In this document: one piece after another, positions 58,948 through 64,000 of the stretch | Numbering within the stretch: position 1 is the first letter of the stretch | Layout of the letters: the number at the start of each line of letters is the position of its first letter | From: Podospora bellae-mahoneyi | Taxonomy: Eukaryota; Ascomycota; Sordariomycetes; Sordariales; Podosporaceae | NCBI RefSeq assembly: GCF_035222275.1 | Contig: NC_085882.1 | Coordinates: forward strand, 2,611,501 to 2,675,500 | Reading direction: 5' to 3' | Length of the DNA stretch: 64,000 bases | Translations under genes and position numbers: made by a program | Notes under the pieces: model-generated | The model's database searches: none | Seen by the model: the letters and a program-made list of their open reading frames with translations, nothing else | Told to the model about the DNA's origin: nothing

Positions 58948-59140
58948 CTGTTGTGAGGTCGGGTTAGCAAAATTGTTCGTGATGCCGGTCGATGGTGGAT
59001 ATTTCGCAGCGGGAGTCGAAGGTTGAGCAGGGCTGCAAAATTCTCGGAAGATTGAATCTTTTCGAATCTGCAGATATCGGCTCTCGCTTCAAATTCCGTC
59101 GGGCTGGTCGAGGGCAATGGGTATCGTAGTGGTTACTTAC
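58948..59140 (-). other. Probable 5' UTR intron of RPS8
   Basis: On the minus strand, GTAAGT at 59140, TTGCTAACCCGAC before CAACAG ending at 58948, and the ATG 11 nt later. Leader introns are common in fungal ribosomal protein genes. I saw no box C/D pair inside that would suggest an intronic snoRNA. Confidence 0.65.
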
Positions 59141-59991
59141 GTCGTTGGTCGTTGACTACTGAACGGTTGTGGAAAGGTCGGGGCAAGGCGCGATATGTTT
59201 TTGCAAACTGTGGGCGAAAAAAATCGGCGACATTGTAGGGCCGGGTCCGTGCTGTGGAGCCCTAAGAGAGAAAGCACGGGCCAACCGAAGAATTGGTGGG
59301 GAAGAAGGCCCGCTTTGTCGCTGGCCCTGCCAAGCCTTGCAGTCCAATTGCGCCAAGATGCCTGTCAAATTTGGGTAAACAGCCATGTGGAGGGTTGGGG
59401 TTGGCAATGATGGCTCCCAGGAGGCCCATGCAAGCAGAAAGCCTCGCGGAGTCTGTCATCTGTGATCGAGCCTGAGTTGATGTCACCAATCTGCAGTCAC
59501 TAGTTACGATAAGGAAACACTTGTCCCATGCCATACGGCATTGACAGTCCTTTCGCTCTCCACAACGAAGCACAGAAGGAGGGGGGGGGGGGGGCATTGA
59601 AAGCTTGTACATCACTGCCATCAATCGAAGTTGGAGTCTACGACCAGACATAGATTTCGGTCATAGTAAAAGGTAACATTGAAGCAAATGCTTCAATCTG
59701 AATTGTAAGCTCTGGCAAGTCTTTCAACTCCAGTCTCTGAGCTACACATCTATGTAAGTGTATGCATATGTAGAAAAGAGTTCGTAAGTATGTACGGTGA
59801 AAGTTAAATAAAATCAATCCAATCTTCATCAGATGTGTCCCGGGCAGCAAAACGGCTCAAAAACCAGGGAGGAGACAAACAGCCTCTCGAAATAAATCAT
59901 ACGCAAAACAAGGGGGTATCCGCGACGTCTTTCTCCTCGACGTCTTTTTCTTTTCTCATACAAATCATTCCAACCTGAAAATCCCCTAATC
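59141..59991. other. RPS8 promoter and 3' flank of the membrane protein gene
   Basis: No gene seen. A run of 14 G at 59581-59594 is the only notable element. Confidence 0.6.
59581..59594. repeat. Poly-G run (14)
   Basis: Fourteen consecutive G in intergenic DNA; likely length-variable. Confidence 0.9.
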
Positions 59992-62241
59992 TCATGACGT
60001 AGCAGCCGCAACGTTCCTAGTTTGTTGTGGCTCTTTCTCCTGTGTCACCTCCTGATCTGGTTTCTGGACCTCTTGATCGTTAACCTGGGGTGGCTTTTCC
60101 TGCTGATTCTTGTCCTCCGCCCCTATTGGTGCTTGGGGCTGATTTGGCTGAGCCGGCAATACGACCGGGCTCTGGGTTGGCTGCTGTCCCTCTTGCTGCT
60201 GCACTGGCGAAGGCGACTTTGGATTCTGACCACGTCTAGACATACCCCTCTGGACTGTAACCTGCTTCACAGTGCCAGGGGCAAATCTTTGCGCTCCCAG
60301 ACCAGGTTGCAAAACAAGCGGTACGCCACCACCCTTTTCCCTGCTTCCTTTCCTCACGCTCGGCTGCCTCCTTGTCCCTGCCGTTGCGGTCGCCAAAACC
60401 ACAGGTATGTCGTCCATGGGGTGGGATCCCAATGCTGAGACGGGGCTCACTGGTAGTGCGTTATAAGCGGACACCGGCGAGTCCATGGTGTCATTGGCGC
60501 TGGGCATGTAAGTTGCGCTGGTTTGGGGAACGAAGGGCTTGTACTGCCTGGGCTGATACTGTGGCTGGTTCGGATAGGCAGCAGACTCCGGTCGGTACGG
60601 CTGGAGAGGCTGGGGCGCTGGAGGGATACCGTCAAAAGAGAACCGTGGAGAAGCCGCTGGTGTCGACATGGGGCTCGGAGCTGGGTAGTAGTTTGGCGAT
60701 TTCTCAGGCGGGGGGTGGTTATGATGAGCCGACTTTTGCGTATCGGGGATGGTGGCTAGAGCGGCGATGGTGGTACCAGAGAGAGGAGAAAACTGAGCCG
60801 GGGTTGCTTGTTGCAGATAGGGCGATGTCGTAGCAGAAGAAAGCTTGAGTGGCGGCGGGATGGCGGATGCTGCAGACGATGAAGAAATCGAGGTAAAAGA
60901 AGGTGTTTCGGACTGGCTTTGGTGTTGGCGCGGAGGGTCTGAGAAGGGCGACACGACCGGGACAGGCTGTGGTGGCAGTTGTTGCTGGTAATCCGATGGT
61001 TGCTGTTGCTGATAAGCTGATGGTTGCCGCTGTTGGTAGGCGGATGGTTGCTGCTGCTCGTATTGCGATGGCTGGTAAGAAGATTGCTGATATGTAGTAG
61101 CTTGGGAGTGTGCGTATGTGGACTGTTGTGGCGGTGGAGCCGATTGCTGGTAAGTTTGCGGGTGAGATGGCGGTTGCGCAGATGGCGGTTGCGCAGATGG
61201 CTGCTGATACATGGGGGGTTGAGGAGGCCCGTCCGGAATCTGCGTCTGGCCTTCCTGCTCTCTCTTCCGGCGACGGAAAAAAATGAATGCAAACGCAATG
61301 AGCGCGATAGCTCCGATAGCACCAATAACACCTCCCGCGATAGCACCGGCGTTGGACGAAGAACTCTCGGCCGGGACCACAGCGGCAGCATCGGACGAAG
61401 TGGCTGCGGGGGCGGTATCGACACTGGATGAGGCTGTCTCGAGTGACCTATCCGTAGCTGACGTTTCCGTCTCCGTCTCCGATGACGAGCTCAACCCTGA
61501 CGACTGCGATGAACTGCTGCTGCTCCTGACAGCAGTGGTTGTGCGCCGAGTTGAAGTGCGGGTTGGAGTGATGGTAGACATGGTTCTCGTCTTCTGGCCC
61601 ACATGAGTCGTATCAGCTTCCTCGATGCTTCTCTGCCTGAAGATACTGCAGTAATAGTCGACTGCTCCAAGCTCATAGCTGATGGTGTTGCACAGTTGCT
61701 TTCCGAACGCCGAACTACGAGACAGTCAGTACAACCGATCCAACACATCATCTCACGTAATGCTACATGCCACTTGAGGATTTGAGGATCCGCCTGGCAA
61801 TCCTCATCACAGTCCTTGAGGTCCTTCCTGTCCAGACAGGCTGTGTGGAAGTTGCAGCCTCCATTGCCGCAGCAGCCTACTCCAGCCGGAGATCTGCCTG
61901 AAGCCGTGATGAAGATACATTGCTGTTCGTCCGGGCAGGTCAATGGGTCACCTAGAAATAGTTAGCACCATCTTCATACACGGTGATCCAGAGCTATACA
62001 CACGTTTGTTGCCGTCGAGATAGCCGCAAGTGTTATCGGGAGCGGCGATGTAGTTTGAAGGCCTGCCATTCTGACGTCGCAGCAGCGCGTTCACAGCCGG
62101 AGCTTCTGTTGGTTTCGGCGTCCACCCAAGACCGTCTTCCACGGCAATGACACCGGTTGGCTGGGGACCTGGAAAGGCCAGTCCCTCGACCGAAATGCCA
62201 AAGAAGGCGAGCTGACAAAAAGTAGATATCCTCATCTTCAT
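59992..62241 (-). CDS. Single-pass cell-surface protein, wall-sensor-like, with Gln/Pro-rich cytoplasmic tail
   Basis: Exons complement 62004-62241, 61771-61951 and 59992-61714 give 713 residues. A signal peptide is evident (MKMRISTFCQLAFFGISVEG). The ectodomain has a Cys-rich module (about 70-165: TCGYLDGNK, LTCPDEQQC, GVGCCGNGGC, CDEDCQADP, LCNTISYE, DYYCS) then a Ser/Thr-rich, probably O-mannosylated stalk. One transmembrane helix (about 262-286, AGAIAGGVIGAIGAIALIAF) is followed by the stop-transfer FFRRRKRE. The cytoplasmic tail of over 400 residues is rich in QQPSAYQQ-type repeats, Pro and Ser. This layout resembles Wsc/Mid2 stress sensors, but the Cys module is not a classical WSC domain that I can confirm, so the role is inference. 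The second intron must start with GC (GCATGT) to keep the frame and a Cys. Confidence 0.88.
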
Positions 62242-62998
62242 CTTTCGCTTGCTGGCTTGCGTCACCTGAATCACAAGCGACGGTGACAATGACGGTTGGG
62301 AAGAAGAGAAAGCATAAGTCAGAGTGGGTTTGGCATTACGGTGCCGGCCAGCAGGCACAAGAAAAGACGCACTCCTTTCCGGGTCAGAAGTGATCGGCAG
62401 ACATGTGCCATGGGTAGGAGATGTTTAAAAAGAGGACTCCGTGTGGGAAGCGGGAGGGGGACTGGGGTGTGAGACATTGGCGGGCAAGGATGGGGAACCA
62501 CCACCAGCAGATGACAGCGCACACGGGACACAGGATTGCCGAAAGATGGCTCCCAGCAATCTGGGAGGACTTGTTTACTGCATGTACCTACGGGGTATTT
62601 GTGCTACGGCCGGCCATTCCATTGTAATGCGGTGTGGGAAACGTTGGAGCAAACAAGTTGTTTTTATGAAGCTCTGAAGATGCGGGCCTTGTCGATCTCA
62701 GGGGTTGATGAAGTGAAGAAAAGCTGTGCCTGGCGCCATGCATCCAAGAAACAGAAACATGCAGAGACCCTTCCTTTAATTTCACTGCCCCCGAAATATC
62801 CCTGCAGCGGTTCCCGGCTCTTGGAAAGACGCTAGGCCCAGTGAGGAATGAGGAACGGCGGGGGCCCTGCCAAGCTCCGCACTGCACGCCAGATCGAACG
62901 GCCCCACCATCGGTGCCGAGCAGACGTCCTCCGTTGCCTGATTCTCTGATATTGATAGTATCGATATCAATTTATCAAAAGGTCCACATCTTCAAACC
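62242..62998. other. Divergent promoter region, membrane protein and RAD57
   Basis: No gene seen. Just before the RAD57 start, 62950-62970 contains the inverted repeat ATTGATA / TATCAAT around a 7-base spacer. Confidence 0.55.
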
Positions 62999-64000
62999 AT
63001 GACAGACCTGCTGCGAGTCCTGCCAGAATTCCCAGTCAAACAGTTTGGCGGCCTCATCTCAGCCCTCGAGTCACGCGGGTACACCACCGCCGACCTCCTG
63101 ACCCTAGATCCTGCTGAAATAGAAACCAGAACCAAGCTGCCAAATGTGAAGCGATTATGTGATGCCATCTTGAACGCCCTACACACCGATCTTGGTGTTG
63201 CAGATCCACCACCACTGCTACCGCCACCACCATCACAACAACAACAACAACAACAACACGACGATGTACAGTCCAACACTGAACCACCACCACATCATCA
63301 CCATGAAACCAGTCACCTAAAGCACACGGCTGACACCCTCTCCTCCCAATGGATCACAATCAGCACCCTCGACCCCCACCTGGACCTCGCCCTCGGGGGC
63401 GGCATTCCCACCGGCCACATCACCGAAATCACGGGTGAATCCGCCGCCGGCAAAACCCAATTCCTCCTCACCCTCCTCCTTGCCGTGCAACTCCCCCCTC
63501 CCCACGGCCTCTCCCGGCCAGCTCTCTACATCAGCACCGAAGCCCCCCTCTCGACCCGCCGCCTCTCCCAAATGATCACCGAAAACCCATTGTTCTCCAC
63601 CCTCCCACGGTCTGCCCGCCCAACCCTCGACAAAATAATCAGCACCACCACCCCCGACCTCGAATCCCAAGACCACATCCTCACCTACCAAGCCCCGGTG
63701 GAAATCGCCCGCCGCAACGTCGGCCTCTTGGTCATCGACTCAGTAGCAGCCAACTACCGCGCCGAATTTGAGCGTCCCACCGCCAACTCCAACCTCTCCT
63801 CCAACATGGGCGCGAGGACCAACGAGCTCATCAAGTTGGGAATGCACCTCAAGGATTTAGCAGAAAAGTACAACCTCGCGGTGGTGGTCTCCAACCAAGT
63901 AGCCGATCGTTTCTCAGGCACCGGCGGGCTCAAGACACCTGCTCCTGTCCCCCCCAAGACACCAGCTTCATCACTTAAGGCACCTTTCCCACATGTGTGG
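62999..64000 (+). CDS. RAD57: Rad51 paralogue Rad57 (XRCC3-like), 3' partial
   Basis: RecA-family ATPase that, with Rad55, helps load and stabilise Rad51 filaments in homologous recombination. The frame is open from the ATG at 62999 to the window edge (334 residues) without introns. N-terminal helix-hairpin-helix-like region (about 1-65) is followed by a Pro/Gln/His linker built on CCA and CAA microsatellites (about 70-102). The RecA core begins near residue 118. Walker A is GESAAGKT at 146-153. The Walker B strand is VGLLVIDSV at 241-249. The VVVSNQVADRF segment is typical of Rad51 paralogues. The GGGIPTGHITEITGESAAGKTQ-region pattern matches Rad57/XRCC3 more than Rad51 itself. The C-terminus lies beyond the window. 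Start chosen as first ATG after stops. Confidence 0.88.
   Translation, partial: MTDLLRVLPEFPVKQFGGLISALESRGYTTADLLTLDPAEIETRTKLPNVKRLCDAILNALHTDLGVADPPPLLPPPPSQQQQQQQHDDVQSNTEPPPHHHHETSHLKHTADTLSSQWITISTLDPHLDLALGGGIPTGHITEITGESAAGKTQFLLTLLLAVQLPPPHGLSRPALYISTEAPLSTRRLSQMITENPLFSTLPRSARPTLDKIISTTTPDLESQDHILTYQAPVEIARRNVGLLVIDSVAANYRAEFERPTANSNLSSNMGARTNELIKLGMHLKDLAEKYNLAVVVSNQVADRFSGTGGLKTPAPVPPKTPASSLKAPFPHVW
63235..63257 (+). repeat. CAA repeat encoding polyglutamine in RAD57
   Basis: Seven CAA codons next to CCA/CAT-rich codons encode Gln, Pro and His runs in the linker between the N-terminal domain and the ATPase core. Confidence 0.85.

Overview
The window looks like nuclear DNA of a filamentous ascomycete, most likely a sordariomycete (inference). 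Protein-coding genes carry short introns, about 50-250 nt, with GT...CTAAC/CTGAC...AG signals, and they are separated by long intergenic stretches. UTRs are pyrimidine-rich. The recognisable proteins (Tom1, Sfl1-type HSF, Ypt1, Gyp5, Ctf4/SepB, Rad57, Lsc2, Rps8) are single-copy eukaryotic genes with fungal-type architecture. I saw no bacterial operon, CRISPR array, rRNA gene, convincing tRNA gene or intact transposon.

Layout. 1-11023 (+): 3' part of a giant HECT ubiquitin ligase (TOM1/HUWE1 family), five or more exons. 11024-16490: gene-free, with simple repeats and the long leader region of the next gene. 16491-18514 (+): HSF-type transcription factor (SFL1-like). 18876-19012: 131-bp foldback element. 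19769-22631 (-): YAT2/FacC-class carnitine acetyltransferase. 22632-30490: about 8 kb holding one recognisable gene, a 2EXR-domain protein (25695-26516 +). 30491-31252 (+): small SET-domain protein. 31651-32705 (-): probable mitochondrial protein of unknown function. 33826-34844 (+): Rab GTPase YPT1. 36301-36498 (-): probable small Cys-rich protein. 38173-39744 (-): mitochondrial succinyl-CoA ligase beta (LSC2). 40983-41756 (+): basic low-complexity protein. 42153-45066 (-): TBC RabGAP GYP5. 47098-50271 (-): large uncharacterised fungal protein. 52882-54203 (-): WD40 protein. 54702-57376 (+): CTF4/SepB. 57941-58936 (-): ribosomal protein S8. 59992-62241 (-): cell-surface sensor-like single-pass membrane protein. 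62999 to the window end (+): RAD57, cut by the right edge.

Functional links. YPT1 and GYP5 are a GTPase and, by family knowledge, its GAP in ER-Golgi traffic; they lie about 7 kb apart. CTF4 (replisome hub) and RAD57 (Rad51 paralogue) both serve genome maintenance, and the CTF4 upstream region contains MluI-cell-cycle-box-like sites. The rest is ordinary housekeeping content and I see no biosynthetic cluster.

The more unusual signals are at gene-structure level: three stop-free, multiple-of-three introns or intron candidates in TOM1; an 8-nt microexon in RPS8; a probable GC-AG intron in the membrane protein; a YPT1 first exon with two overlapping donors, one of which makes an immediate stop; a frame conflict at the first junction of the WD40 gene; and the foldback element. 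I did not find clear evidence for a wholly new multi-gene system.
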